64,000 nt of DNA from Trichodelitschia bisporula (GCA_010356995.1 ML996689.1:709228-773227), one strand, 5' to 3'. Positions 11,346-23,578 are shown, numbered from the stretch's first letter. The notes: generated by a model from the sequence alone, not told the origin. Numbers and translations are program-made.

Positions 11346-12955
11346 ATGCGATCCACAGCAGCCGCAGCCCTTCTGGGCCTTGGTAAGAACGCGTCGGATT
11401 ATCGTGAATGAGCCCTAATGCAAGCTTAGGCTCGGTGGCATATGCCCAGAGCGCGCCCGTCGTAACACAAAAATCGGGCTCCATCAGCTACAGCTTCAAC
11501 GTGCCGGATGCAACCACATCGTCAAGCGGCGACATTCTCTTCCAAATCAAGGGCCCGTCCAATCTCGGATGGATCGCCCTCGGCCAGGGCAGCGGCATGA
11601 GCGGCGCTCAAATCTTCGTGATCTATACGTCCGCCGACGGCAAGAACGTGACACTCTCACCGCGCCTTGGTAGCGGCCACAACACGCCTTCGTATAACTC
11701 CAAGGCCCAAGTGACCCTTCTCGAGGGATCCGGAATCGTTGGTAGCGATATGATCGCGAATGTCCGGTGTATGTAGCCTCAAATGCTCAACCCTGATTCG
11801 AAACTAACGGCAGCAGGCTCAAGCTGTGCTTCCTGGAGCGGCGGGAGCATGGACCTGACGAGTGCGAGCAGCGGCTGGATCCACGCCTCACACAGTGGTC
11901 CGGCTCTGAACGACGACAGCCCGTCAGCGGGTATCAGCCAGCACGATCAGTCGTACGGAACGATGAAGGTGGACCTGAGCAAGGCGAAGGGTGGCAGCGG
12001 TGATGCAAATGTGTTCAGCACCTCAACTTCGTCTTCTGGCACTTCTGGCACTTCTGGATCGGGCACCGGCTGCGGCTCGAAGACCACCGATACGTCGAGC
12101 AGTGATGACAGCTCAGCGAGCAGCACTTCCGCCGGCCCTCCTTTCGGTTTCCCCTTTGGTGGTTCGGCTCCGACGGGCACTGGGCGGCCGTACGCCCGGC
12201 CGTTCTCGAAGCGCAAGGACATCGGTGATGATGACAATTCCTGCACGGACGATGGTGGCAACAACAGCAGCACCGGCAACCTGAACTCTTTCAGTTCGTT
12301 CAACATCAGCAGGCGCGAGAAGATGATTACAGCCCATGCCGTTCTCGCCTGCCTCGCGTTTGCGCTCTTCTTCCCGTTCGGTGGCATCGCCATTCGCCTG
12401 TTCTCGTTCCCGGGCGTCGTTCGGTTCCACGCGCTGTTCCAGGTCTTCGCGTACATCACCTACATTGTTGCGTTCGGTCTCGGCATCAACATCGCCAACC
12501 AGCTGGACTATGTGAGTATTTGGAGGCCCTACCTGCCTGAACATCGCTGACATATTTCGCAGCTGAACAAGGCGCATCCCATCATCGGCATCGTCCTCTT
12601 CATCGCACTCATCTTCCAGCCCATCCTCGGCTTCCTGCACCACTCCAACTTCCAGAAGTACCAAACCCGCACTGCGGTGTCATACGGCCATCTCTGGCTC
12701 GGCCGTATCGCCATCACCCTTGGTATTGTCAACGGCGGGCTGGGTCTGCAGCTGGCGGACGAGAAGAAGGGACCTTCCGTTGCGTACGCCATTCTCGCTG
12801 CCATCGTCTGGGTCGCCTACGTGGCGTCGATCTTGATTGGCGAGCGGAAGCGCGCCCGCAACATGCCGCCCAAATACGCCGAGGCCGTGACGAGCTCACA
12901 CTCGAACGCGCCTCGTCCTGGGGCTGGGCAGCAGGAGTACTACGCCCGGCAGTAG
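11346..12955 (+). CDS. secreted-type DOMON domain fused to cytochrome b561 (transmembrane haem redox protein)
   Basis: Four exons, 11346-11382, 11430-11768, 11817-12511 and 12563-12955, give 487 aa. A signal peptide ends near residue 19 (AYAQ). Residues 20-205 form a DOMON/CDH-cytochrome-like beta domain with the typical GWIALGQGSGMSG stretch; a Met in that motif is a likely axial ligand. A Ser/Thr/Gly/Asp-rich linker (about 210-305) follows. The C-terminal half has five or six helices of the cytochrome b561 / ferric reductase type with His in MITAHAVLAC, RFHALFQV, NKAHPIIGI and SYGHLWLGR, the expected haem ligands. Such proteins carry electrons across the plasma membrane, possibly for extracellular oxidases or metal reduction; the substrate is unknown. 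Exon 1 encodes only the signal-peptide core, which is common in this family. Confidence 0.9.
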
Positions 12956-13597
12956 ATGTTCGAGTCGTGAGGTTTAGCGGTCCTTTTTGCGTGTACAGGC
13001 ATTCTGGCGTTAGATGAGTAGAGGAAATGGGCAGGAAACGACTGAGGGTGCAACGATAGCGTGGACATAAAGTTTGCAGGAAGGCTCCTCGAGGCCAGAG
13101 ATTTGTGTGTTTTGGGAGGGTAGGCGCAGTTTGAGATATTGTCCCAGTGACTCTTAGGTTAATCCGAAAATTCGATGATGATATATGTCAGGCAATTTTG
13201 GCAATCGTGAATGATGCTATGTCAGATGAAACATATGTTGATTATCAAGTTGTCAAGTTCCTCGTGCTCAAGAGTGTAGTTGCAGGGTGTGGTGATGGAG
13301 GTGGTTGTTCGTGAGGTCTTGGGTGGTTCTTGGTGGTCGGCAACCAGAACATAAATCCGACCCCGAACCCGTCTTAGTAAAGTGCCTCGCGCCTTTCCGA
13401 CTAGGTAACAGCAAAGTGTCCATGATCGCCAGCGTCTCAAAGTTGACATCAAACACCAAGCGGACCTTTATCCATCTCTCCCGTGATTGTACACCGCAAC
13501 ATTTTTCACCTTCTCACGCCCACTCACGACGCCTCCTTCTCCCAAGCAAAGCAGCTAGCACGTACGCAAGCGCCCAGTGGCCCGACACCCCGCAAAC
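12956..13597. other. intergenic region
   Basis: 3' flank of the DOMON-b561 gene and 5' flank of the EB1 gene. It contains AT-richer sequence around 13130-13260 and no recognisable element. Confidence 0.55.
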
Positions 13598-14695
13598 ATG
13601 GGAGAGTCAAGGTAACCTAAACCTTTTCCACACACCCCAGGCTGCATCGTCCCCGACAACAAACAATAACCACCATAATCTGCACATGCTAACATGGCGG
13701 CCTACGGTAGACAAGAGCTCCTCGCATGGCTCAACAACCTCCTGCAATTGAACATCACCAAGATCGAGCAATGCGGTACAGGGTACGCCTTTTCCACACC
13801 CATCACACTTCGACCTTACCTGGCGGGGTAAACGGTGATGAAGACAAGCCCGGCTGACGATCCTGCAGAGCGGCACTATGCCAGGTGTTTGACAGCATAT
13901 TCTGTAAGTATCGGAGATGTATGTGGATGTATACTGTAGATGGCTGACAGGCGCGTAGTGGACGTTCCCATGTCGAGAGTCAAGTTCAACGTCAACACCG
14001 AGTATGCATACATCCAGAACTTCAAGATCTTGCAGAGTACGCTGCCCACCCGACACCTCTCCGTATCCGTGTACACATTTCGCTAATCCCCACCGTAGAC
14101 ACCTTCACGCGCCACCACATCGAGAAGAATGTCCCCGTAGAGGCGCTGGTCAAGTGCAAGATGCAGGACAACCTCGAGTTCCTGCAGTGGAGCAAACGCT
14201 ACTGGGATCAGCACTTCCCTGGCGACGAGTACGATGCCATCGGCCGGCGCAAGGCAGCCGGCGGCCCCGGTGCTGCTAGCGCACCTGCTCCTCGCGCGCC
14301 CTCGGCCTCGACAGGCGGTGCTCGTCGCAATGCACCGGCCGTAGCACCCCGCACTCGTACACCTAACACCGGAGCCGCCAGTGCCGTGCTACAGCAGGAG
14401 AACAATGCTCTCAAAGAGACGGTTGTGGGCCTCGAACGGGAGCGTGACTTCTACTTCAGCAAGCTGCGCGATATCGAGCTGCTGATCCAGCAAGCCATGG
14501 AGGCGGATCCGACCCTCGAGGCGGACGATGACAGTCTTCTCAAGCGCATCCAAGCTATCTTGTACTCGACTGAGGTGAGTTGCGACATGCCGTGAGCGGT
14601 TGCTTTCGGAAGATCAGCATCTGACATCCTCTCAGGAAGGGTTCGAGATTCCGGCCGAGGGTGAAGAGGGGGCGGTCGAGGAGGAGACTTTCTAG
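13598..14695 (+). CDS. BIM1: microtubule plus-end binding protein EB1 (Bim1/Mal3)
   Basis: Tracks growing microtubule ends and recruits partners that control dynamics, spindle orientation and polarity. Six exons: 13598-13611, 13711-13782, 13869-13903, 13959-14036, 14099-14574 and 14636-14695, giving 244 aa. The 14-nt first exon encodes MGES and joins to RQELLAWLNNLLQL, the classic EB1 start; an in-frame ATG inside the first intron would give a wrong N-terminus. The calponin-homology domain covers about residues 1-110, with KNVPVEALVKCKMQDNLEF at its end. A Pro/Ala/Arg linker follows, then the EB1 coiled coil (ENNALKETVVGLERERDFYF). The C-terminus is acidic and ends EEETF, the EEY/F-like tail that binds CAP-Gly proteins. 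Confidence 0.95.
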
Positions 14696-15371
14696 ACTAT
14701 CTGGCAAATCACACTGCAGCGGGTCCGGTAATGGTGAATGGCTTCTTGGGGTGAGGCGCCAGGTCATGTATGGGGTCGTATACCCAGGTACACAGCATGT
14801 ACTTTGAAGGATGCAATGATGGTGGATATGGGCTGAGGGAAAGGAAAACGTCTTGCACGGTTTCCGGGTAGATCGGCGGCTTAGTCTTAAAATGCGCCCA
14901 TGGAATGGAATAAAGGCATTTTGTTCACATTGTTGAAGCGCCACTGAGTGATAGGTACTTCGTGCAACAAAAAGCCGGGCAGGTGAGTGCCCACTCACGA
15001 TGTCATAAGGTGGCTTGTGCTCGGCACGCGCCCACCTCCGCCCTCCGCCTTCACTCTCACTCCGCTTCCCCGACTCCACCCTCTCTGCGGTACTTGAGAA
15101 CTCCGAAGACACGCGCCCTACTGCTTCTTATTTGCTCTGAGTCTTTCTTCTGGGCCCTCACTTCCTCTTGACGTCTCAGCCTCCACATCGAGCCGCCACT
15201 CAACAGCCATTCCATACCTCACGCGGCGACGCCAAAGCTTCCCCACGTCATTCCCCCAGGCAACCGTCATCGATAAAGAGTCGTCAATGCCTTCAACATT
15301 CTGAGGAGTCTCATTAATCGCCGTGTCTGGAAGCTAGCGTTATACTTGGAATCGTCTGCACCACCGCCACA
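14696..15371. other. intergenic region
   Basis: 3' flank of the EB1 gene and pyrimidine-rich promoter and leader of VAM7. No gene or repeat seen. Confidence 0.55.
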
Positions 15372-16531
15372 ATGCCTTACACTCTCACAATCCCCACGAC
15401 GAGCACCGCCGTCGACGGCTCCACCTCCAAACCTTACACGCTCTACAACATCCACATTGCAACTCCCCTACGCACTACAATCCTCGCAAAGCGCTACTCT
15501 GCCTTCGAACATATGCACGCCGCCATCACCGCCGCCGTCGGCTCTGCACCACCCACATCTCTCCCCTCGAAAGGCTGGTTTACACGCACAGTTGGCAATC
15601 CTGCACTCACAGAAGCCCGTCGACGGGGTCTGGAAGACTACCTACGAGCGATCGAGTACGCCGAAGACCCTCGGTGGCGTGAGAGCAGCGCATACCGTGA
15701 ATTTTTGGGCCTTCAGAGCAAGAGCCGGGCCAGCAGCGTAGCAGGGACGGAGGACGAGGCACGGCCGGGCATGAGCGCGGCGCAGTGGTTGGACTTGCAC
15801 TCGCAGCTCAAGAGCTTGATTCAGGATGCTAGGCTGCTGCTTGCGCGGCGCGAGAGGGCCGGCGATGCGGCGGCACAGCGTGAGGCGGGCACGGGGGCGA
15901 AGAAGGCACTTGTCAGGGCTGGGACACTTGTACTTAGGCTCGACGAGGGGCTGAGGGGGCTGGCTGATGGACGTGGTGGGGTGGAGAAACTGGGGGAGGG
16001 GGAGGTGCGGCGGAGGAGAGATCTGCTTGGACGGGCGAAGATGGAGAGGGAGGGTTTGGAGGGTGTGCTGAGTGCTTGGAGTGCGGTTGGGAGGGAAGCG
16101 GCTGGGGCGTCTGCTGGGGCGAGTGGGACGTATGGTGGTAATGGTAGCACGATGCCTGGTGCATTTCCGGTTGGTCTGGCTACGGCACAGCCTGCTTTCA
16201 GTGGCAGGCGTGTGCTCGGAGGACCGCCCGCGAAGGAGACGGAGCGGACGAGGGAGAGGGATAATGAGGGTGTCTTGATGCTCCAGAAGCAGATCATGCA
16301 CGAGCAGGAGGAGGATGTTCAGGATCTGTCCAAGGTGGTTCGCCGGATGAAGGACATGGGTATCGCCATCAATGAAGAGCTGGTCGAGCAAGGTGGGCTG
16401 ATGGACATTCTGGATTCAGATATCGATCGGTACGTGCTTTCCTTTTTGCGTACACCGAGCCTTTCTAACTCTGATCTAGCGTCGGTGGGAAGATGGACGT
16501 TGCGAAGAGGCGCATCAAGAAACTCGGTTGA
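15372..16531 (+). CDS. VAM7: vacuolar SNARE Vam7 (PX domain plus t-SNARE coiled coil)
   Basis: Qc-SNARE for homotypic vacuole fusion; its PX domain binds PI3P on the vacuole. Two exons, 15372-16429 and 16480-16531, give 369 aa. The PX domain lies at about 1-115 with RYSAFEHMH (phosphoinositide-binding Arg), the Pro-rich loop SLPSKGWF and RRRGLEDYLRAI. A long helical linker with many Arg/Glu follows. The SNARE motif runs from about 300 to the end (LQKQIMHEQEEDVQDLSKVV, then the zero-layer Gln in NEELVEQ). The last exon supplies only DVAKRRIKKLG and the stop. There is no transmembrane anchor, as expected for Vam7, which is held on the membrane by PX and HOPS contacts. Confidence 0.93.
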
Positions 16532-18009
16532 TCGCTTTTGTCCTCGCCCCTTCGTCGATGCCGTCGATATCCCGCTGGTATTTGACTCAGTCGTTTGATT
16601 CTACGCAACACGATACCCGGTTAGGATTTTGTATATTGAGTGCGTGGTATGGTTGTTCCATGGAGCATTGCTGTTTATTCCGATTGTCATAATACTGAAA
16701 TCGGGGTATCCGTGCTGGCTTTGTCTAGTTTTCGGTCAATCTTGCCGTCACCGGAGTGCTGCCTCCCTTTATCCGATCCATACTAATGACAGAAGCCCGA
16801 TTCAACCTGGGATCAGGTTCACTTATCGACTTCGAGTCTTATCACCTTTTCATCGCAAGGCCGGTGAATGCAGAGTCCACGACGTGGGCTATGTCATCGG
16901 ACTCACAGCCGCTGGCAAGAGGGCCAATACAGAAGCCCATCACAACGTCCGTAAGCTATCCGGAAGTCCAGGTGAGCGATTGGCCGTTCATCCGCCTCCA
17001 GCACCCAAGGCACCTTCAGGCTCCCACCATCCGTGCCTCCCCACACACGGCCCTTAGGCAGGAATGTGCACTCGCCACGCGTCGGTCAAGCACGTCAACC
17101 CGCATCCACCCTTCCTCCGCCCTAACCACACCCCGACCCCAGATTCCACGAAGTCTGATCTAGATTGCAAGAGGCAGGGGTAGCCCCGCAGCGCAATACA
17201 TATAAACCCACAAACCTCTACGCTCCTTGGCGGCATATACTCGCGCCGGCGGCTCGAACAGTGAATTACTGGTTTTGCAGCCTGCGAGACCTGGCCCCTA
17301 GGCGATGCTCTGGCGCAGTGGCGCAGCGCCTCTACTAAGGTATAAGGATAGGGTTCGCGCTGCACCCTTCTTTTGACCCGGGTTGCAGACAGGCACCGCG
17401 CAACCCTGTGCCCGCCGCTGCCCTGGCGCTATCCTGGCATCGGGCCGGGCTGCTCCCGCGAGCCCCGGCGGCGTGTCATGCTGCCGCTAGATGGGCCCGT
17501 GACGAAGGATCGGGAGGCGTGCGTTGGTACCTAGGCGTCTGCGTCGCGGTTTGCTTAAACGGGAATGGAATTCTAAGTAGGCTATGAATCTGCGCCGAAG
17601 GTTGAAGAGAGCGCTGATCGCCTGGTTTACTATCTCATCGCGGGCTGGAAGCGTGTGGGGTACGCCCCGCGCTGCACATGGGAGTGCCCCCTCGCCCCCC
17701 CCTGTGCTGAGCGGGGCGGATCGACGCTATATGCGATATTGATGGTCCTGGCGGGGGCGGGCGACGGGGATTGGCAAGCGAAGCAGGTTGTGGGTGTGCG
17801 GAGGGGTTGTGGGGATGGGGATTGGGGGCCGCGGATAGTGCCCAGCTGCGGGCGCAGAGTGCGTAGGTCAGATAGGTGAGCGGGGAGGTGATATATCGGC
17901 CGTGCTTCCCGGTGGGTTGGGGGCGGTTGCGGTGGTGAATGTGGAGGCTTTTTTGTTTGGCTTTTTTGAATCATTGACAGCGGTGAAGATTTGAGCTTGC
18001 TTTGCTTTT
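16532..18009. other. 1.5-kb intergenic region
   Basis: No recognisable gene. I examined 17290-17400 as a possible tRNA and rejected it. Sequence from about 17640 to 18009 is the likely promoter of the MFS pump. Confidence 0.55.
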
Positions 18010-20001
18010 ATGAAAGGATTTGAGATTATGGCTAAGGAAGAAACTCAGAAGGTGCTGGTGCCGGAGGAGGGGGGGGTGGATTTGAAGGAGGTCATGGATG
18101 AGAAGGATAGGGTCAGGACGGTGGAGCACACGCCTAGCTTGGATGGAGAGGGGCTGGAGCCGGTGGAGACGAATGGTGGGATGACGAGAGCGAAGTGGTT
18201 GGCGTGCATCGCGCTGTGCTTTTCGTATACCACGTCCTTTCAGCAGAATTCGTGCACGGCGGCGATTCTGAAGCAGATCGACGAGGCGCTGGGTGAGTCC
18301 TGAGTCATTGATATGCCGGGCGAGGCTGACAGTACAGGTCCTACGACGTACTACAACTGGATGTTGACGGCGTACACGATTGCCGTCTCCGTGTCGCTTC
18401 CCATATCCGGTGGATTGTCTGATATCTTCGGCCGCAAGAAGTTTTTCCTCGTTGGGTGCACCATCTCGCTCATCGGCACCGTCGTCGCGCTAGCATCGCA
18501 GAATGTCCCTATGATGATAGCAGCTATGGCGCTGAAGGGCATCGGCGCCGGAAGCCAACAACTAGCGTAAGCCCACCCCACCCCACCCGACCACCACACT
18601 CACACCCGCAGTCTCGCCGCCATCGCCGAAATCGTGCCTAACAAACACCGCGGCCACGCCCAAGCCGCGCTGGATATCGTCACCCTCCCCTGGGCGGTCT
18701 TCGGGCCTCTGACCGGTAACGCCATGGTCAAGTACCACAAGCTGAGCTTCCGGATCAATTTCATCATCGGCGCTATCCTGAACGTTATTAGCATCGTGAC
18801 TGCGATCTTGTGGTACCATCCACCGGCGGGCGGGCGCATCGTGGGTAAATCGCAGATCCGGCGCGTGCGCGAGTTAGACTGGATGGGCATCTTCCTCATG
18901 GCGGTAGGAATCGTACTCACGCTCATGGGGATCAATTTCGGCGGCGAAACCTTTCCCTGGAAATCGGCGGGGGTTATAAGTCCTCTTGTTATCGGCCTGT
19001 TGTGTCTTGTAGCACTGGGCTTTTGGGAGTGGAAGGTTGCGACGAACCCGTTCTTTGCTCATGAGTTGTTTATCGGCAACGGGAGGACTTTCTCGCTGTT
19101 CTTGGTCATCACGTTTGTGGGCGGGATGAGCTTGTATGCCGCGGCTGCGTTCTGGACACAACAGTGCCAGGGCATGTTCTTCCGCGACCCGATCAAGATC
19201 GGCGTGAGCTCGATTCCCGGCGGTGTCGGCGGCGCTAGTAAGCCTCCGTCCCCCCCCCAAACCGCACTCTTCTAACAAGCCCCCAGTCGGCGGTTTCCTA
19301 GGCGGGATGCTCATCGGCAAAGTGCGCTTCCTAAGTTCAAACCTAATGCTCATGTACGGCGTCGCCATCAAAATGATTGCCGACGGCATCTTCATGACCA
19401 TCACACCCCTGAAATTCAAACTCGCGCTGGGAGCCGGCTTCCTCGCCATGTTCGGCGTGGGCTTCATGCTTGTGGCGCTGATTGTGTGCACGCAGTTAGC
19501 GTGCAAGGACAAGAATATCGGTCTGGCGACGCTGGTGCTGGGGAGCGTGCGGGCGATGGGCGGCAGTGTCGCGGTTACGATTTTCACGTCTATTATTCAT
19601 AACACCATTAAGGAAGATGCCGGGCCGCGGGTTGGGAAGGTGGTGGTGCCGATGGGCGTGCCGGTGTCGTCGCTCCCCGCGCTGGTTCCGCTGGTCATTG
19701 CTGGGAAGGACCAGAAGGCGGCGATGTTGGAGGGGCTTACGCCGGAGCTTGTCAAGGTGACGAGGGATACGCTTAAGTGGTCGTGGAGTTTGGCATTCCA
19801 GTAAGTTGCATTTGACTGGAGTGGGCTGGAGGTGCTGACGGGTGTAGGCGCATCTATGTGGCGGCTATAATCTTTTCGGCGGTTGCGCTTGTGGCGGCGT
19901 TTTTTGCGAGGGATGTGACGCATAACATGACGGACAATGTGGCTGTGCAGTTGCAGAATGATACGCCGAATGAGAAGAAAAAGGAGGAGACGATGGCATA
20001 G
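18010..20001 (+). CDS. MFS drug/toxin efflux pump, TRI12-like (DHA2, 14 helices)
   Basis: Proton-driven exporter of the TRI12 / siderophore-efflux type at the plasma membrane. Five exons (18010-18292, 18338-18566, 18612-19237, 19287-19800, 19848-20001) encode 601 aa, the expected size. A charged 55-residue cytosolic N-terminus leads to WLACIALCFSYTTSFQQN (helix 1). Motif A is seen as GGLSDIFGRKKFFLVGC between helices 2 and 3, and GIGAGSQQLA and LPWAVFGPLTG are motifs shared by the family. The C-terminus is a short Lys/Glu tail. The introns are 45-49 nt. There are no biosynthetic genes beside it, so the substrate cannot be guessed. A second ATG at residue 7 could also be used. Confidence 0.9.
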
Positions 20002-20784
20002 TAGGGCGATAAAATGAGTTGAGAGTTGGACGAGGCGCACCGTGACCTTCAGGCTGGGGTGGAGTCGCAAGCTAGATGGGCAGAATGATCCATATGCAAT
20101 ATTGCTTTACATGGCTGCAAGAATAGGCGCCATGCGATACATCTGTACATCTGGTATGATTAGATTCGTGGAGGGGTTAATGAGACGCGCGGGTCAATAA
20201 TGTCTGTCTGTTGGTGATCGCAGATCTTTCCCATGTGACTTCAGCCTTACAGGATACCCCGTAGCCAGCCCCCAGCCCATTGGTTTGCAGTAGCCTTATC
20301 AGTTTGGCAACAGACAAGGGGGGCGACCGCAATCCACCGATCGATCGGCTTGCGTCTTACGCCTTGCATACTGTATTCATCCACAGAAGCGTGCCTTGCT
20401 AAACAAGTAACCCATACTCATACGGATGTAGAAAGAGCCCATCAAAGCGCAACCGAAGTAGCCGCCGTTTCGCAGCCCCCACTCCTTCCCAGCCCCTTAA
20501 ACCCCGCGCCAGCCAAGCCCCCCGTTTGGGAGCCACGTCGCGCATCGCGAAACCGCGACCTTCATGAACATGAAACGATCTCCACCGTGATCCACCTCGC
20601 AATGTGACCTCATCATCCGCACTTCTAGTCACTTGTTAGCCTGTCCATCATCTACTTACACCCACGTTCTTATATTTCTTCCTTTACCCCAGAGTTAACC
20701 CGGCGGTCCGCACCCACCCTGGACCCTTACCGGTCTAGACTGTACCCTCCGCGAACTGCGTGGTACCGGCATCTGATCTGCGAA
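20002..20784. other. intergenic region
   Basis: 3' flank of the MFS gene and promoter of the GT69 gene (C-rich from about 20460). No gene or repeat seen. Confidence 0.55.
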
Positions 20785-22140
20785 ATGCTGTACATGCCGT
20801 TCCGGCGTTCGCGTTCGCGCCGCGCCCGCCTCCGCAACGCCTTCGTTTTCCTCTTCCTCGCTTGGAATGTCGTCGAAGTGCTGCACGTGCGCTGGTGCAT
20901 CCGCACCTCAGAAGCAAAGGCATCACGGGTCTACGCTCTATCACGTACAGACAAGGCCGGCTCACGACACCACTCCCACGGCCACCACCGCCATGAGCAC
21001 AGCCCCACCCCAAAAAAGCGCATCTACATCGCCTCCCAACTTTGGAACAGCGCCCACCTAATGCACACAGCCTGGAACGCCGAACTCCTCGCCCTAATCC
21101 GCGACCTCGGCGTCGAAAACGTATATCTCACCATCCTGGAAAGCGGCAGCTACGACGACACAAAGGAAGTCCTAACCGCCCTCGACGCCGACCTCGAAAC
21201 CCTCGGCGTCCGCCGCACAGTCACCATGGAAGACGAATCCCACGCCGATCTCATCGCCCAGCCGCCCGGAGACGAGGGGTGGGTCACCGCGCGCGACGGC
21301 ACGCCGCACATGCGCCGCATACCCTTCCTGGCTAAGCTGCGCAACCGTACTCTTGAGCCGCTCCGTGCGCTCTGGGAGGAGGGCGAGCGCTTCGATCTCG
21401 TGCTTTTCCTCGGGGACGTTGTCTTCACTGTAACGCGCCCCCCCCCCTTCCATCCCTCCCATTTTCGTATTCCCTAACCCCAGCAGCCCCAAGACGTGCA
21501 CACCCTCCTCTCCACCAACAGCGGGACCTACGCCGCTGCCTGCGCGCTGGACTTCTCCCACCCGCCCCTCTTCTACGACTCCTTCGCCACGCGCGACGCC
21601 TCCGCCTCGCCGCACCTCATGCAGACATGGCCGTACTTCCGCAGTGCCGTCTCGCGGGCCGCGATTAAGCGCGGTGAGCCTGTCCCGGTTGCGAGTTGTT
21701 GGAACGGACTGGTGGTCATGCCGGCCGCGCCGTTTGCGACTGGGGATTTGGGGTTTCGCGCGCTGCCGGATAAGCTGGCGGGGGCGCATCTCGAGGCGAG
21801 CGAGTGCTGTCTTGTGCATGGGGATAATCCGCTGAAGGGCACCGCGCCGGTGTTGATGAACCCCGTGGTTAGGGTTGGGTATAGTATGGGGGCGTATGAG
21901 GCGGTGCATGATGCGGGGGGCGGGGCGTGGTTGTCTGCTTACGAGATATGGGTCGGGTTGTGGGCGAATCGGGTGCGCAGGTGGGTTAGCTGGGGGTTTG
22001 GGAGTGATTCGGGGAGGCAGATGGCGGTGCTGGGGAGGTTGAGGAGGGAGGTGGGGAGGACGGGGGTGGGGGAGGGGGTGGGGTGGTGTGTGGTTGATGA
22101 GATGCAGGTGCTGGAGTCGTATGGGTGGAGGCATGTTTGA
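20785..22140 (+). CDS. GT69-family alpha-1,3-mannosyltransferase (Cmt1/Cap59-like)
   Basis: Golgi-type glycosyltransferase related to cryptococcal CMT1 and CAP59. Two exons, 20785-21429 and about 21484-22140, give about 433 aa; the acceptor could also be three bases later. It is a type II membrane protein with a basic N-terminus (RRSRSRRARLR) followed by a single signal anchor (NAFVFLFLAWNVVEVL). The catalytic domain has KKRIYIASQLWNS, the ESGSYD stretch, FDLVLFLGDVVFT (metal/donor-site Asp), AAACALDFSHPPLFYDSF and ASCWNGLVVMPA, all characteristic of the family. It probably acts in cell-wall or secretory glycan synthesis. The 3' third is very G-rich on the coding strand. A His-rich stretch follows the anchor and is unremarkable for a stem region. 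Confidence 0.9.
22033..22090 (+). other. G-quadruplex-prone segment inside the 3' end of the GT69 gene
   Basis: The coding strand carries repeated G runs of three to five bases with one- to three-base spacers (GGGGGTGGGGGAGGGGGTGG). They encode Gly/Val/Arg/Trp residues near the C-terminus. Structure formation in the DNA or mRNA is possible but untested. Confidence 0.5.
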
Positions 22141-22281
22141 GGGCGTACTGGGGCAAAATGGGAGCGGATACTATGCATTCATCTTAGAGCGAGCTTCATT
22201 TGAAGTGAAGGAATTGGGAGGCCTACATCCGTAGACTAGGGTCATTGAGCGCCTGGTCGGGTGAGTTTAGGTACTGGGCGG

Positions 22282-22342
22282 GCGACGTGCTTATCAGCCT
22301 TGCTGTATTCGAGCATCTGGATAGCCAAGCAACGTCGCTACC
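22282..22342. repeat. diverged direct repeat, copy A
   Basis: The 61 bases starting GCGACGTGCTTATCAGCCTT and ending CGCTACC recur 160 bp downstream. The copies match over about three quarters of positions, with most differences being transitions. Confidence 0.7.
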
Positions 22343-22441
22343 GCTAGCCGGCCACGACATATACCTGGCCTCTTTGGTCTGGTCGTTCGTACCTCGTTGT
22401 GTGTGCTTTGAATTGGAGAGCCTACCGCGTCACTGGGGGGT

Positions 22442-22502
22442 GCGACGTACTTATCAGCCTTGCCATATCCGAGCCATCGGGTAGCCAAACAACCGCACTA
22501 CC
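22442..22502. repeat. diverged direct repeat, copy B
   Basis: Second copy, starting GCGACGTACTTATCAGCCTT and ending CGCACTACC, with the same length and orientation as copy A. Confidence 0.7.
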
Positions 22503-23578
22503 TTTTAAACCGGTTCCGTCCATGCAGGTCTCGTTCATCGGGCCGTAGGCTCAAAACGAATGGCAGACGATGCATATCGGGCAAGGCTGACCAGCTTCCC
22601 GCGTTTCAGCGCAACGCATCTCCATTTGTCCGTCCGAGTCCGAGTCCGCAACGCGCCGTTTCCACAAGAGTAGTTCTAGGGCAAGAACCTTTGAGGATAC
22701 TGCATCCTCATCAACTCTCAGGTATTCCTCCCTCGACCCCAAAGCCACCAATCCACAGCACAAAATTCCCATCCTCGTCCTCTCAATCACGGCCTTCCCA
22801 CCACACCTTAATCTCACCCTCCCGCAGCACCCCAGTCCCAACCAATCCCACCCGTCCCCCTTTTCGCCCGCCTGCCGGCACCGCAATCTGGCCCGAGCAA
22901 AGTCGTTCGCCGCACCGCACCGCACAGGCTGCGTGTCATTCCCGGGACGCGGCGCGCCGATCCAGACGCAAGCAGCCAGCGAAGCTCGCTGCATCTGCAT
23001 CTCCCATGCATCTCATGCATTTCTCGTCCATCGTCTCCTCCTGCAGGTAAACTTTAGTCCCGCACTCCGCTTCTGCAGCCTTGGATCGCGTATCGCATCG
23101 GCTTCAGTATCGACGTCTGCATCAGTGCCCGTGCACGCCGACTACCCATCGACTTCACTCCTTTACCTGTTTTACGCGTCGCCGTCGCCTTACTCGAGTC
23201 CGTCGAGATACGTACCCGTACCTTTTGGGACGAGAGAGAGTTTTCTTCACCGCGCCGCCCGCGACGTCGAGGCCTGCACCCCAGCACACCACCAGCACCT
23301 CACCGCCATCTCGCTCACCCGTCGCGAACCAACCACGCGCCGTCGCTAGACCCGTCTCGTTTCGCTAGTTATAGGTCTTCGCCCGCCTGGGACAGGAGCC
23401 CGACTCATCGCCGTCTTCCATCTTGCTCTCATCGTCATTTCATCGCTAGCTTCGCGGCGCTCGCATCGCACATCCATCCAGCTGCACAAAACACCAGCCA
23501 CGAACTCCGCCCTAATCCGATCTGCGAACTACCGTTCTCCAACCCATAATCCCGCGCACATCCCAACCCACACACAAC

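Larger units (their letters stand above)
22141..23578. other. 1.4-kb intergenic region with a diverged direct repeat
   Basis: It holds the 61-bp direct repeat described separately. From about 22610 onward it is C-rich, probably the promoter and long leader of the gene at 23579. Frames on both strands here have no family resemblance. Confidence 0.55.

Noticed and set aside
17290-17360. Possible tRNA (TGGCGCAGTGGCGCAGCGC followed by GGGTTCGC)
   Set aside because: It does not fold into a cloverleaf by eye: no matching acceptor stem and the T-loop consensus is incomplete.
23250-23578. Upstream exons for the charged-protein gene
   Set aside because: C-rich leader without a clear donor/acceptor pair in phase; treated as 5' UTR.
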